A stretch of 64,000 nucleotides of DNA from assembly GCF_003332885.2 (NCBI RefSeq), contig NZ_QOWJ01000009.1:1-64000 (forward strand), read 5' to 3'. Made by a program: the position numbers and the translations under genes. The notes under the pieces were generated by a model, which was not told the origin of the DNA, did no database searches, and saw only the letters and a list, made by a program, of their open reading frames with translations. This document shows, in pieces, positions 25,696 to 34,602 of this stretch. The first letter of the stretch is position 1. The number at the start of each line of letters is the position of its first letter. Source of the DNA: Paracnuella aquatica. GTDB lineage: Bacteria; Bacteroidota; Bacteroidia; Chitinophagales; Chitinophagaceae.

Positions 25696-25998
25696 ATGCA
25701 ATTTGGCAATTGGACCCTTACGGATGAAGGCCTCAGCTACCAGGGTGGAGGCACAGCAAGTTTTTCGGTTCCCCGCACAGACCTCACCAAAACCACCGAT
25801 GAAGGCGATAAGCCCGCTATGTATCATTGGGTGTTGCAGGTAACCGAGCATCCCGGATTGGATCACGACGATATTTACGATTTTAACTACGCCTTTGTGT
25901 ATGCCATGGCCCGCTTTGGCCTCGACTTCGACTACGGCGTATTTGACGATACCCTGGCCGAACAATTCGAAATGTTTGGCTTCGACGACGAAGAGTAA
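25696..25998 (+). CDS. Hypothetical protein, acidic
   Basis: This 100-residue soluble protein is not recognised. It is rich in Asp, Tyr and Phe, with segments LTDEGLSYQGGGTASFSVPR, WVLQVTEHPGLDHDDIYDFN and a C terminus of FGFDDEE. The pattern looks like a small alpha/beta domain, with no signal peptide. A good promoter box precedes it and a hairpin follows. It stands between an ArsR-type gene and the sugar-oxidation block and shows no obvious link to either. Confidence 0.7.
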   Translation: MQFGNWTLTDEGLSYQGGGTASFSVPRTDLTKTTDEGDKPAMYHWVLQVTEHPGLDHDDIYDFNYAFVYAMARFGLDFDYGVFDDTLAEQFEMFGFDDEE

Positions 25999-26080
25999 TT
26001 GTTGTTGGTCCAAGCTTTTTACGGCTACCCCACACAGTTAGTATGTGCCGGCAGGTAGCTTGTTTTTATTTGTTTGGTAT

Positions 26081-26126
26081 AAAAAAGGAAAAGCCTTCCT
26101 GCAAATGGAAGGCTTTCCCTTTTTGC
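26081..26126. terminator. Bidirectional terminator
   Basis: AAAGCCTTCC and GGAAGGCTTT form the core stem, extended by A-run and T-run pairs. It lies between a plus-strand hypothetical gene and the convergent isomerase-like gene. Confidence 0.8.
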
Positions 26127-26144
26127 ATAAAAAATTGCGGCGCA

Positions 26145-27056
26145 CTACACGTCGCAGATCTGTACACTTTCCCTCAAGGAAGCAAGTGGTGCGCCATGTT
26201 TTGGAATAAACTCCTGCCCTACATATCCTTTGTATCCGGTGTCCACAATGGCTTTCATAATGGCCGGGTAAAATAACTCCTGCGTGTCGTTGATCTCGTT
26301 GCGGCCCGGCACACCAGCGGTGTGGTAATGACTGATGTAAGCATGATTTTCTTTGATGGTGCGAATTACATCGCCTTCCATGATCTGCATGTGGTAGATA
26401 TCGTACAGCAGCTTAAAGCGCTCCGAGCCAAGCCGCTTGGCCAGTTCCACGCCCCATGCCGTGTGGTCGCACTGGTAGTCTTTGTGGTTCACCTTGCTGT
26501 TCAGCAACTCCATCGTCAGTGTCACCTTATGTTTTTCAGCTAGCGGCATCAAGCGCTTTAATCCCTGCACACAATTTTCCAAGCCCTGTTCGTCGCTCAT
26601 GCCCTTGCGATTGCCCGAAAAGCAAATCAATTTATCGAAACCCGCCGCTGCCACCTGCGGAATAACGGGCTCGTATAACCGCACTAACTCATCGTGGTAA
26701 GTTGGATCGTTGAAACCGCGTTCCAATGTTTTATGTGCGCCCCAGGGCATGGCGCAATAGAGGTCGTATTTCTTGAGCACCGGCCACTCCGCCGGGCCAA
26801 CCAGTTCGATGGAAGTAAGCCCAATATCTTTTGCTGCTTTGCACAGGTCTTCCAACGGAATTTTATCGTAACACCATTTACATACTGAATGTTTAATGCG
26901 GCCTTTCAACGCAGTTTGCTGCAGGCTTTCTTTAAGCAAATCCATGTTGGTGATGGCTGCCTGTGCGCCATGTGGCAGCAACAAGGAAGTGCCCACTGCG
27001 GCTGCACTACCGGCCACTGTTTTCAATAAACGCCTGCGGGAATAATTTGATGACAT
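26145..27056 (-). CDS. Tat-exported hydroxypyruvate isomerase/sugar epimerase-like TIM barrel
   Basis: This 303-residue protein has the xylose isomerase-like TIM barrel fold of the AP endonuclease 2 superfamily, as in hydroxypyruvate isomerase and sugar phosphate epimerases. The N terminus SRRRLLKTVAGSAAAVGTSL is a twin-arginine signal with a hydrophobic core, so a folded, metal-loaded enzyme is exported to the periplasm. Likely metal ligands are Glu in TMELLNSKV, Asp in LLYDIYHMQ, His in HYHTAGVPGR and Glu in VGQEFIP. The start at 27056 gives the twin-arginine motif near the N terminus. It follows the PVC-type dehydrogenase gene on the same strand, separated by 109 bases holding a large hairpin, and probably acts on an oxidised sugar made there. 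Confidence 0.88.
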   Translation of the reverse strand: MSSNYSRRRLLKTVAGSAAAVGTSLLLPHGAQAAITNMDLLKESLQQTALKGRIKHSVCKWCYDKIPLEDLCKAAKDIGLTSIELVGPAEWPVLKKYDLYCAMPWGAHKTLERGFNDPTYHDELVRLYEPVIPQVAAAGFDKLICFSGNRKGMSDEQGLENCVQGLKRLMPLAEKHKVTLTMELLNSKVNHKDYQCDHTAWGVELAKRLGSERFKLLYDIYHMQIMEGDVIRTIKENHAYISHYHTAGVPGRNEINDTQELFYPAIMKAIVDTGYKGYVGQEFIPKHGAPLASLRESVQICDV

Positions 27057-27092
27057 GAGGAAGTGTTTGATTTTTTTGGGTTTGGGAGTGTG

Positions 27093-27159
27093 CAAGTTCA
27101 CAGGTTCACAAGTTCACGAGTTTCTGAACCAACCCGTGAACTTGTGAACCTGTGACTTG
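27093..27159. repeat. Long hairpin between dehydrogenase and isomerase genes
   Basis: CAAGTTCACAGGTTCACAAG (27093 onward, arm to 27118) pairs with the reverse complement at 27135-27159 with one bulged base, about 25 pairs in all around a 16-base loop. Each arm contains repeated GTTCACA-type units. It may act as an mRNA stabiliser or attenuator, or be a dispersed repeat. Confidence 0.75.
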
Positions 27160-27165
27160 TAAACT

Positions 27166-30100
27166 TTATTTCATCGCCACTTGTTTCGCCACATTTGCTT
27201 TTAGTGAATAAAGATATTCTACCAGGCTAACCAGTTCGGCGCGGGTCATGGAGGCTTGCAAGCCGGAGGGCATCATGGAATGCTCCATTTTTTTCCGCGA
27301 AGCAATCTGTCCTTTTTCATACCGCTTTTTAATACCGCCTGGCAGCGACAGTTCCAGTTCGGTAGCCGTTTCCGAGGAAATAATGCCAGCCGCCGTGCTG
27401 CCATCTTTCAGTTGCACCGTGTAACCCTCATACCCAAACGAAATGCCTTGGTCGGGATGCAAAATAGCGAGGTATAGGGCTTCTTTCGGCAGCTTTGCAC
27501 CGATCTGTGTAAGGGCTGGACCAAATGGCGAACCCTCTGCTCCAACCTGGTGGCAGGTGGCACAGGCAGTGCTAAATACCTGTCGGCCCACTGAAATGTT
27601 ACCGCTTTGCATTGCCAGCTGGTTGATCGGTGGCAACTCCGCTCCTTCTTTCGAACCTGCGCCGCCCAGGTATTTAAGTGCTTCCTGCCGGATGTCTTTG
27701 CGGTAGGTGCCCGACAGTGCCGCGGCCGCGGTAGCCTGCAGGTCTTTCGGCAATTGGCCTTTTTTAATAAAACCCAACAGATATTCTGACTCCATCCAGC
27801 CACCGGCCATCATCTTAACAGCTTCCTGACGGATGGCCACATCGAGACTTGGATCTCCAATCACCTGTTGCATCATTTGCACGCCCTCCTTGCTTCCGGC
27901 ACGGCTTAAAGCTTTTAGCGCCGCAGCCGATTGCTGCGGGTACGGGCTGCTGATGGCTTTGGCCAGCAGGTCGGCACCGCCCGATTTCAGCATCAGGTTG
28001 GCCGCCTCCACGCCCAGCGAACTATCGGGGTGAGCCAGGGCTATTTGCAACAGTTCTTCATTCTGGTTGCCAATTTTATAACGCCTTGCCAATTGCACAA
28101 ATTCCAACGTGCCCCGCACCTGCTGCATTGCAGTGTCCAATGTGTTGCGGGCTTTGGGCGAACGGGCCAAAACTTCCGGATCAAGATGCTGCAGCGCGGT
28201 TAAAATGATCCGGTTCTTTTCAGCGCTTTGGTTTTCCAGCAACGCCAACAACACATTATTTTTCTCCCGGTCGTCTATAAAATCAAAGGCACGGAAATAG
28301 CGCAAGCGGTCCGTTGCATTGGTGGCATCTGATGTAATGGCTGCAGCCAGTGCCGGCAGCGCTTTTGCGCTGCGGGCCCGCCAAATAATATCGTTGCCAC
28401 CGGCCGTTGCATCCTGCGTACCCACCTCTTTTTGCCAGGCTTCAAGGCACTGGTCCCACTTGCCTTCTGCGCCAATGCCCAGGGCCTCAAGGTACCAACG
28501 GTCGTTGCCCTTGTGTTGCGCAGCCAGTTTAGCCCACAAAGCCGCAACTTCCGGAGCCGTGGAACGGCGCAGGGCAATTGCCGCTTCGCGGCGAACATGC
28601 GAATCGCTGTCAGCCGCAAGCTTTGCAACCGCAGCCAACACATCGCCGCCATTTTGCCGGATGGAGCGCAGCGCTATTATGCGGATGTTGGGGTCCTTAT
28701 CAGCCAATGCGGCATCCAGGTATGCAGCACCTTTTCCCTCCAGATTTGCCAGCAGCCATAATGCCCGGGCCCGCATCCGGGGCGGCTCATTTTCATACAT
28801 TTCTTTCAACGCGGCTTCAGCAGCGGCGCCCATTTCGTGCAATTTTTGCCAGGCCAGGTAACGGGTAGCCAGGTTGGGGCTTTGCAGCGCTTTTGCCGCA
28901 CCTGCGGCAGTGGAAAGGTCAAGTTTAGGCACCGAATATTTTGATCCCGGCGGCGCTACCCGGTAGATGCGGCCACGGTTCAGGTCGGCCATTTGGTGGC
29001 CACCCACGCCGGGGTCGTACCAGTCGGAAATAAACAGGGAACCATCCGGCGCTACGCAAACATCTGAGGGTCGGAACCACTGGTCGCGGACACCGGAAAG
29101 CACCGGTAAAATAGATGCTTTGAAACCCGCTCCTTCCCGCTCCACCGGGTAGCTGCGCACAATGTTGGGTCCTGCATCGCAGTGGATCATCTGGTTGCGG
29201 TACGCCTCCGGCAACAGGTTTCCCTCGTACACCACCATGCCGGTAGGCGAACCTGCACCGGTAACCAGCAAATTGGGCACGCTTCCGGGATCGTTCTGAT
29301 GCCAGTGGCGGGCCGGAATATCCCGCTCCATATTGGTGCGGTGGGCCCGCCAGCCTGCGCCGGTTTTTTCGTCGGTATAGCCGTAGTTGCCATACTCCAG
29401 AATGTAGTTGATGCGGGTGCTTTGGTTGCCGTCGTCGTCGTTATCGCTTTGCCAGATACTGCCAAACGCATCCACGGCGGCTTCGTAGTTGTTGCGGAAA
29501 TTATGGGCCAGCACTTCCAGGTCTGAACCATCTGGGTTCATCCGGAACAACATGCCCTGCCGAAACGGCGATCCTTTATGATTGACCACGGTGCCCCATT
29601 TGTCCTTCAGCGGCTGGCCGGTTTTATCCATCAGTTGTCCGCCTTCGTTGCCGAAATTGAAATACAGCTTGCCGTCGGGGCCAAACGAAAAGGAGTGAAT
29701 GGCATGATCGTGCTGCACGCCGCCCAGTTGGCTAAACAGCACTTCTTTGGTATCGGCTTTATCATCGCCGTCGGTATCGGTAAAAACAAAAACATTCGGG
29801 CTGCAGGATACAATGGCTTTATTGCCCAACACCGTAATACCCAATGCAGCGTTCACATCGTTTCCCTGGTAAAAAACTTTGGCGGTATCGGCCTTGCCGT
29901 CGCCATTCAAATCTTCCAGGATCAAGATGCGGTCGCCTTCGGCTCGCTGCGGGTTATCGGGGTTTAGTTGGGGGCGGTAATTAAATGCATCGCAGACCCA
30001 TACCCTGCCGCGGCTGTCCACATCAATGTTGGTGGGGTTGCCCATCAGCGGCTCGGAAGCAAACAACGTGGCCTCGAGGCCTTCGGCGGCTTCCAGCCCC

Positions 30101-30258
30101 AGCAATGCATTTTGGGGCAGGCGTTTTTCTTCATCCGAAAGGCGGGCCCAGGCTGTATCCCGCTCCGCCTGGGTCATTTGCGGCGTTTTGTTTTGGGCGC
30201 AGTTTGATAAAAAAAGAACGGTGGCTGTGCAGCAGATCGTTAAGAACAATTTGTTCAT
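27166..30258 (-). CDS. PVC-type haem-binding dehydrogenase with HEAT repeats and cytochrome c
   Basis: This 1030-residue lipoprotein (lipobox LSNC near residue 20) combines three parts. Residues about 45-430 form a beta-propeller of the glucose/sorbosone dehydrogenase-like PVC family (GLEATLFASEPLMGNPTNID, then WVCDAFNYRPQ). Residues about 440-850 form HEAT-like helical repeats (LRSIRQNGGDVLAAVAKLA and others). The C terminus is a class I cytochrome c with CATCH at residues 899-903 and a distal Met in the MEHSMMPSG area. It probably oxidises a sugar or alcohol in the periplasm and passes electrons through its haem. It is divergent from the ThuA fusion gene, 213 bases away, and leads the isomerase gene. 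Confidence 0.88.
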   Translation of the reverse strand: MNKLFLTICCTATVLFLSNCAQNKTPQMTQAERDTAWARLSDEEKRLPQNALLGLEAAEGLEATLFASEPLMGNPTNIDVDSRGRVWVCDAFNYRPQLNPDNPQRAEGDRILILEDLNGDGKADTAKVFYQGNDVNAALGITVLGNKAIVSCSPNVFVFTDTDGDDKADTKEVLFSQLGGVQHDHAIHSFSFGPDGKLYFNFGNEGGQLMDKTGQPLKDKWGTVVNHKGSPFRQGMLFRMNPDGSDLEVLAHNFRNNYEAAVDAFGSIWQSDNDDDGNQSTRINYILEYGNYGYTDEKTGAGWRAHRTNMERDIPARHWHQNDPGSVPNLLVTGAGSPTGMVVYEGNLLPEAYRNQMIHCDAGPNIVRSYPVEREGAGFKASILPVLSGVRDQWFRPSDVCVAPDGSLFISDWYDPGVGGHQMADLNRGRIYRVAPPGSKYSVPKLDLSTAAGAAKALQSPNLATRYLAWQKLHEMGAAAEAALKEMYENEPPRMRARALWLLANLEGKGAAYLDAALADKDPNIRIIALRSIRQNGGDVLAAVAKLAADSDSHVRREAAIALRRSTAPEVAALWAKLAAQHKGNDRWYLEALGIGAEGKWDQCLEAWQKEVGTQDATAGGNDIIWRARSAKALPALAAAITSDATNATDRLRYFRAFDFIDDREKNNVLLALLENQSAEKNRIILTALQHLDPEVLARSPKARNTLDTAMQQVRGTLEFVQLARRYKIGNQNEELLQIALAHPDSSLGVEAANLMLKSGGADLLAKAISSPYPQQSAAALKALSRAGSKEGVQMMQQVIGDPSLDVAIRQEAVKMMAGGWMESEYLLGFIKKGQLPKDLQATAAAALSGTYRKDIRQEALKYLGGAGSKEGAELPPINQLAMQSGNISVGRQVFSTACATCHQVGAEGSPFGPALTQIGAKLPKEALYLAILHPDQGISFGYEGYTVQLKDGSTAAGIISSETATELELSLPGGIKKRYEKGQIASRKKMEHSMMPSGLQASMTRAELVSLVEYLYSLKANVAKQVAMK

Positions 30259-30471
30259 AAAAAGGTACTGTTGGTGGCGTTGTTGGAATCGTTAGGGGCT
30301 TGTGGTTCCCGACAGTAAGATAAGGATTTTGGCCCACGCTGTTGTCCAACCAGCGTTTATACACAACTACTCCTCTTTTTTAAAAATGGGGTAAAAAAGG
30401 GAAACTACACATCAGCCATTTCATTTACTTTTATTCGCACTCCTTACACTTAACTCAAGTTAGCTTAACTC

Positions 30472-33400
30472 ATGAGCATCTCTCCGAAACGTTTGATTAT
30501 TTGCATGTTACTCGCAGCAACGGCTGCCGGCATCTGGGCCTGCAAACCAGCCCAAACGGCTGCCACGCCGCCACCGCCGCCGCCTGCACCACTACCGCCA
30601 GCGCGGGTACTGGTTTTTGCAAAAACGGCTGGCTTTTACCACACCTCTATCCCGGCCGGGATGGCCGCCCTGCAAAAGCTGGGGCAGGAAAATGGATTTA
30701 GGGTAGACACCACCCGCGATGCACGTTATTTTGTTCAGGACAGCCTGCAGCGCTACGATGCGGTGATTTTTTTAAGCACCACCATGAACGTACTCAACAG
30801 CGACCAGCAAGTGGCGTTTGAACGCTACATCCAGGCAGGTGGCGGTTTTGCCGGCATCCATGCCGCGGCCGACACCGAGTACGACTGGCCCTGGTACAAC
30901 AAACTGGTGGGCGCTTACTTTCTGAGCCATCCGCACCAGCAAAAAGCAATGGTGGATGTAAAAGACAAAAGCCACCCGTCCACTTCGATGCTGCCCGACC
31001 GCTGGGAACGCTTCGACGAGTGGTACAATTACAAAAGCATTTACCCCGGCATCAAAGTGCTGGCTTCGCTGGATGAAACAACTTACCAGGGCGGGCAAAA
31101 CGGCGACAACCACCCCATTGCTTGGTACCACGAGTATGATGGCGGTCGTTCTTTTTACACCGGCGGTGGCCACACCGACGAATCGTTTAAAGAGCCCCTG
31201 TTTTTGCAACACCTGCTGGGCGGTATCCGCTACGCCATTGGCGAACGCCGGGTACGTGATTACTCCAAATCATATGCAGTAAAAGCGCCGGAGGAAAACC
31301 GTTTTACCAAAACTGTGTTGGTAAACGACCTGAACGAACCGATGGAGCTCATTGTGGCCCCGGACGGCCGCGTATTTTTTACCGAAAGGGCCGGCAAATT
31401 TTATGTGTACGACCCAGCCAGCAAAGCCACCAAACTGGTGCGTGATTTCCCGGTAAAGGCCGTAGATAAGTACCTGAACGGGTTGATTGGCGTAACGCTT
31501 GATCCTGCGTTTCCGCAAAACAACTGGATCTACTTTTTCTACTCCTCCAACCGCGGGGAGCAGCACATGCAAAAGATCTCCCGCTTCCGTATCAATGCGC
31601 AAAGCGATCTGGACACGGCATCGGAGCAGGTGATCATTGAAGTGCCCATCGACCTGGAAGTGAGCGCCCATACTGGTGGCTCGCTGGCCTGGGACAAATG
31701 GGGCAACCTGTTTATTGCCACCGGCGACAACACTGTTCCGTTTGAATCGCATGGATATGCGCCCATGGACGAACGTGATGGCCGCAAAATTTACGATGCT
31801 CAGCGTTCATCGGCCAACCCAAATGATTTGCGTGGAAAGATCCTGCGCATCCATCCCGAAGAAGATGGTTCGTACACCATTCCTGAAGGCAATTTGTTTG
31901 CAAAAGGTACCGCTGGCACCCGCCCCGAGATTTACGTGATGGGCTGCCGCAACCCTTACCGCATTTCGGTAGATACCGCTACTTCAATTTTGTATTGGGG
32001 TGAAATTGGTCCCGACGCCGGCACCGACTCTCGTCACGGCCCACGCGGTTACGACGAATTTAACCAGGCAAAAAAAGCCGGCAACTATGGCTGGCCTTAT
32101 TTCGTGGGCAACAACCAGGCGTACCACGATTCTGATTTTGCAACCAAAGCCATTGGCGAGCCGTTTAATGTATCGGCGCCAGTAAATAATTCGCCCAACA
32201 ACACGGGTATAAAAAACCTGCCGCCGGCAACTGCGGCCATGATTTATTACCCATACAGCACAGCACCCGAATTCCCCGACCTCGGTCAGGGTGGTCGTTG
32301 CGCCATGGGTGGGCCTGTGTACCACTACAACCCCAATGGCACCAACCCTGCACGCCTGCCGGCTTATTACGACAAGGCCTTGTTTGTGTACGATTGGATG
32401 CGCAACTGGGTAATGGCGGTGCGGCTGGATGAGCAGCAAAACTTTAAACGCATGGAAGCTTTCATGGGTAGCAACGGCGATTTCCGCCGCCCTGTTGACC
32501 TGGAGATTGCACCCGACGGCGTGATGTATATGCTGGAGTACGGCTCGGTATACGGCATCGACAATGAAGATGCCCGCCTGGTGCGCATTGATTTCAATGG
32601 CGGCAACCGTGCACCTATCGCAAAGATCAACACCTCCGATACCGTGGGTGCTGCCCCACTAGCTGTAACGCTCAACCGCCGCGGCTCACTTGATTTTGAT
32701 GAAGATGATGCCGTGCAATACGAGTGGGAAGTGGAAGGCAAAAAGCTGCCCGCCAATTCGCCGCAGTTGAAGTACACGTTTGAACAGCCCGGCAACCAAT
32801 TGGCCATCCTCCATGCGGTAGACAGCAAAGGTGCCCGCAGTTCTGATTCGGTAATGATCCGCGTGGGCAATACGCTGCCGGTGGTAAAAATCAACACCAC
32901 CGACAACAGCACATTCTTTTTCCCGAAAACTACCGGGCTGAAATATTCGGTGGCAGTAACCGACAAAGAAGACAAAACCATCGACAACAAAAAAGTAAAG
33001 CTGTCGATGACTTATATTCCAAAAGTGGCTACCAACCAGAACGTGGCGGGCCACCAGGAAATTACAGCCAGCTACAACCTGGGCCGCACCCTGATGCAGG
33101 CCTCCGATTGTAAAGCCTGTCACCAGATCAACGCCAAAAGCGTAGGGCCATCGTTCATGGAGGTTTCTAAAAAATACCGCGATGATAAAAACGCGGTGGC
33201 CTACCTCGCCAACAAGGTAATTACCGGCGGTGGCGGCGTTTGGGGCGAACATGCCATGAATGCCCACCCGCAATTGTCGCGGGAAGATGCCACCGAAATC
33301 GTAAAATATGTTCTTTCTGTTTCAACACAGCAACAGGAAAAACTCCTGCCCTACCAGGGTTCGCTGCTGCTGGCCGAACATGGTGGCAATGTTGACAACG

Positions 33401-34233
33401 GGCGTTATATTTTAACTGCCTCCTACACCGATAAAGGCGGTCAAAACGAGCCGCTCACAGGTCGGCAAATTTTGGTGCTGCGTCCTTCAAAAGTGCAGGC
33501 CGAAGATGCTGATGCCGTGGTGCGGGCCCAAAAGAACGAACGGGGTGTAAGCATCAACGGGCATGGTAGCTACCTGGTGTTTAAAAACATCGACCTGCAG
33601 GATATAACCGGCGTAACGTACCGCTACGCTGCGCCCAACCGTGAGGGCAGCATCGAGCTACGGGCCGATTCGGCAAAAGGAACGCTGCTGGCAACATCTG
33701 CATTTACGGCTACGGGTTCCCGTGAACGCTATGCCGAAGTAACGGCACCCATCACCGCTACATCAGGCCGCAAGGACCTCTTTGTAGTGTTTGTAAAAGC
33801 CGACACGCCCAACAACCGGCTGGCTGTGTTGGATTATGTGCGTTTTGAAGGCGGACGTGAAGCGGCGCCTACTACAGTAAAAGCAGCGGCGAAAAAAGAG
33901 CCGGTGCAACAGGCGAGCCAAACACAGACGGCGCCGGCCAACGCATCGAAAGCAACAAAAAGCACGACCACTAAAACAACGCTGAACGGCAATGCATTGA
34001 TGGCGAAAAGCGATTGTGCCGCCTGCCACAAACCAGCAGAAAAACTGGTGGGTCCATCTTATAAGGACATTGCCAAAAAGTATACGAAATCCACAGCTAA
34101 CGTAAATAAGCTGGCGCAAAAAGTGATCTCCGGAGGAGCCGGTGTTTGGGGTCAAATACCCATGACGCCGCATCCACAGATCAGCAAGCAAGATGCCAGT
34201 GCTATGGTGGAGTATATTTTATCGCTGAAATAG
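30472..34233 (+). CDS. ThuA / sorbosone dehydrogenase / PKD / cytochrome c / CBM6-like fusion lipoprotein
   Basis: This 1253-residue protein is probably a lipoprotein (signal ending IWACKPAQ), followed by a Pro-rich linker (TPPPPPPAPLPPAR). Domain order: ThuA-like, about residues 43-260 (RVLVFAKTAGFYHTSIPAGM); glucose/sorbosone dehydrogenase beta-propeller, about 275-720 (GLIGVTLDPAFPQNNWIYFF); PKD-like, about 725-810; cytochrome c with CKACH at 880-884; a CBM6-like beta-sandwich, about 1005-1130; a Thr/Lys-rich linker; a second cytochrome c with CAACH at 1182-1186. The two cytochrome domains are close paralogues of each other, sharing GVWG and a Met-x-x-His-Pro segment. It may bind, oxidise and process a carbohydrate at the cell surface and pass electrons along its two haems. 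Confidence 0.9.
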   Translation: MSISPKRLIICMLLAATAAGIWACKPAQTAATPPPPPPAPLPPARVLVFAKTAGFYHTSIPAGMAALQKLGQENGFRVDTTRDARYFVQDSLQRYDAVIFLSTTMNVLNSDQQVAFERYIQAGGGFAGIHAAADTEYDWPWYNKLVGAYFLSHPHQQKAMVDVKDKSHPSTSMLPDRWERFDEWYNYKSIYPGIKVLASLDETTYQGGQNGDNHPIAWYHEYDGGRSFYTGGGHTDESFKEPLFLQHLLGGIRYAIGERRVRDYSKSYAVKAPEENRFTKTVLVNDLNEPMELIVAPDGRVFFTERAGKFYVYDPASKATKLVRDFPVKAVDKYLNGLIGVTLDPAFPQNNWIYFFYSSNRGEQHMQKISRFRINAQSDLDTASEQVIIEVPIDLEVSAHTGGSLAWDKWGNLFIATGDNTVPFESHGYAPMDERDGRKIYDAQRSSANPNDLRGKILRIHPEEDGSYTIPEGNLFAKGTAGTRPEIYVMGCRNPYRISVDTATSILYWGEIGPDAGTDSRHGPRGYDEFNQAKKAGNYGWPYFVGNNQAYHDSDFATKAIGEPFNVSAPVNNSPNNTGIKNLPPATAAMIYYPYSTAPEFPDLGQGGRCAMGGPVYHYNPNGTNPARLPAYYDKALFVYDWMRNWVMAVRLDEQQNFKRMEAFMGSNGDFRRPVDLEIAPDGVMYMLEYGSVYGIDNEDARLVRIDFNGGNRAPIAKINTSDTVGAAPLAVTLNRRGSLDFDEDDAVQYEWEVEGKKLPANSPQLKYTFEQPGNQLAILHAVDSKGARSSDSVMIRVGNTLPVVKINTTDNSTFFFPKTTGLKYSVAVTDKEDKTIDNKKVKLSMTYIPKVATNQNVAGHQEITASYNLGRTLMQASDCKACHQINAKSVGPSFMEVSKKYRDDKNAVAYLANKVITGGGGVWGEHAMNAHPQLSREDATEIVKYVLSVSTQQQEKLLPYQGSLLLAEHGGNVDNGRYILTASYTDKGGQNEPLTGRQILVLRPSKVQAEDADAVVRAQKNERGVSINGHGSYLVFKNIDLQDITGVTYRYAAPNREGSIELRADSAKGTLLATSAFTATGSRERYAEVTAPITATSGRKDLFVVFVKADTPNNRLAVLDYVRFEGGREAAPTTVKAAAKKEPVQQASQTQTAPANASKATKSTTTKTTLNGNALMAKSDCAACHKPAEKLVGPSYKDIAKKYTKSTANVNKLAQKVISGGAGVWGQIPMTPHPQISKQDASAMVEYILSLK

Positions 34234-34255
34234 TAGCGTAAATATTTGATTGGTT

Positions 34256-34291
34256 AAAAAAGCCGGAAAGCACATGCTTTCCGGCTTTTTT
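34256..34291. terminator. Bidirectional terminator
   Basis: AAAAAAGCCGGAAAGC and GCTTTCCGGCTTTTTT form a strong hairpin between two convergent genes. Confidence 0.9.
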
Positions 34292-34326
34292 ATGTGTCTT
34301 CTTGTTCTTGACAAAAGTAGCGGCGC

Positions 34327-34509
34327 CGTCATTGCGAGGTGCCGAAGTGACTGGCTTGGTGATGGATCTATTTGCGCCGAAGCAATCTCCTATTGCGTTT
34401 TAGTTTCAGTAAAATCAGATGATATAGTGTTTACAAATAGTTGCAGGAGATTGCTTCGGCGCATAACATGCGGAACAGCACAAAGCACCTGCTGCGCCTC
34501 GCAATGACG
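34327..34509. repeat. Nested palindromic dispersed repeat, copy 2
   Basis: The same outer arms (CGTCATTGCGAGG at 34327-34339 and its complement at 34497-34509) and inner arms (GCGCCGAAGCAATCTCCT at 34374-34391 and its complement at 34445-34462) as at 135-287. The inner loop is longer (53 bases) and unrelated, as if arms but not fillers are conserved. Confidence 0.85.
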
Positions 34510-34602
34510 CATAGGCGGCGCAATTACCTATGAATGGAGAAAATCGCTTAGGTTAGAAATACAATCAATCAAATTGACAACAAAATAGCAGCAGCAAAAA
34601 CA

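Larger units (their letters stand above)
34234..34602. other. Intergenic region with terminator and palindromic repeat
   Basis: No supported gene. It holds the terminator at 34256-34291 and copy 2 of the nested palindrome at 34327-34509. Short open frames here overlap the repeat and are not supported. Confidence 0.6.

Noticed and set aside
34250-34507. 85-codon frame on the plus strand
   Set aside because: It runs through the terminator and the nested palindromic repeat, so its sequence is dictated by the repeat.
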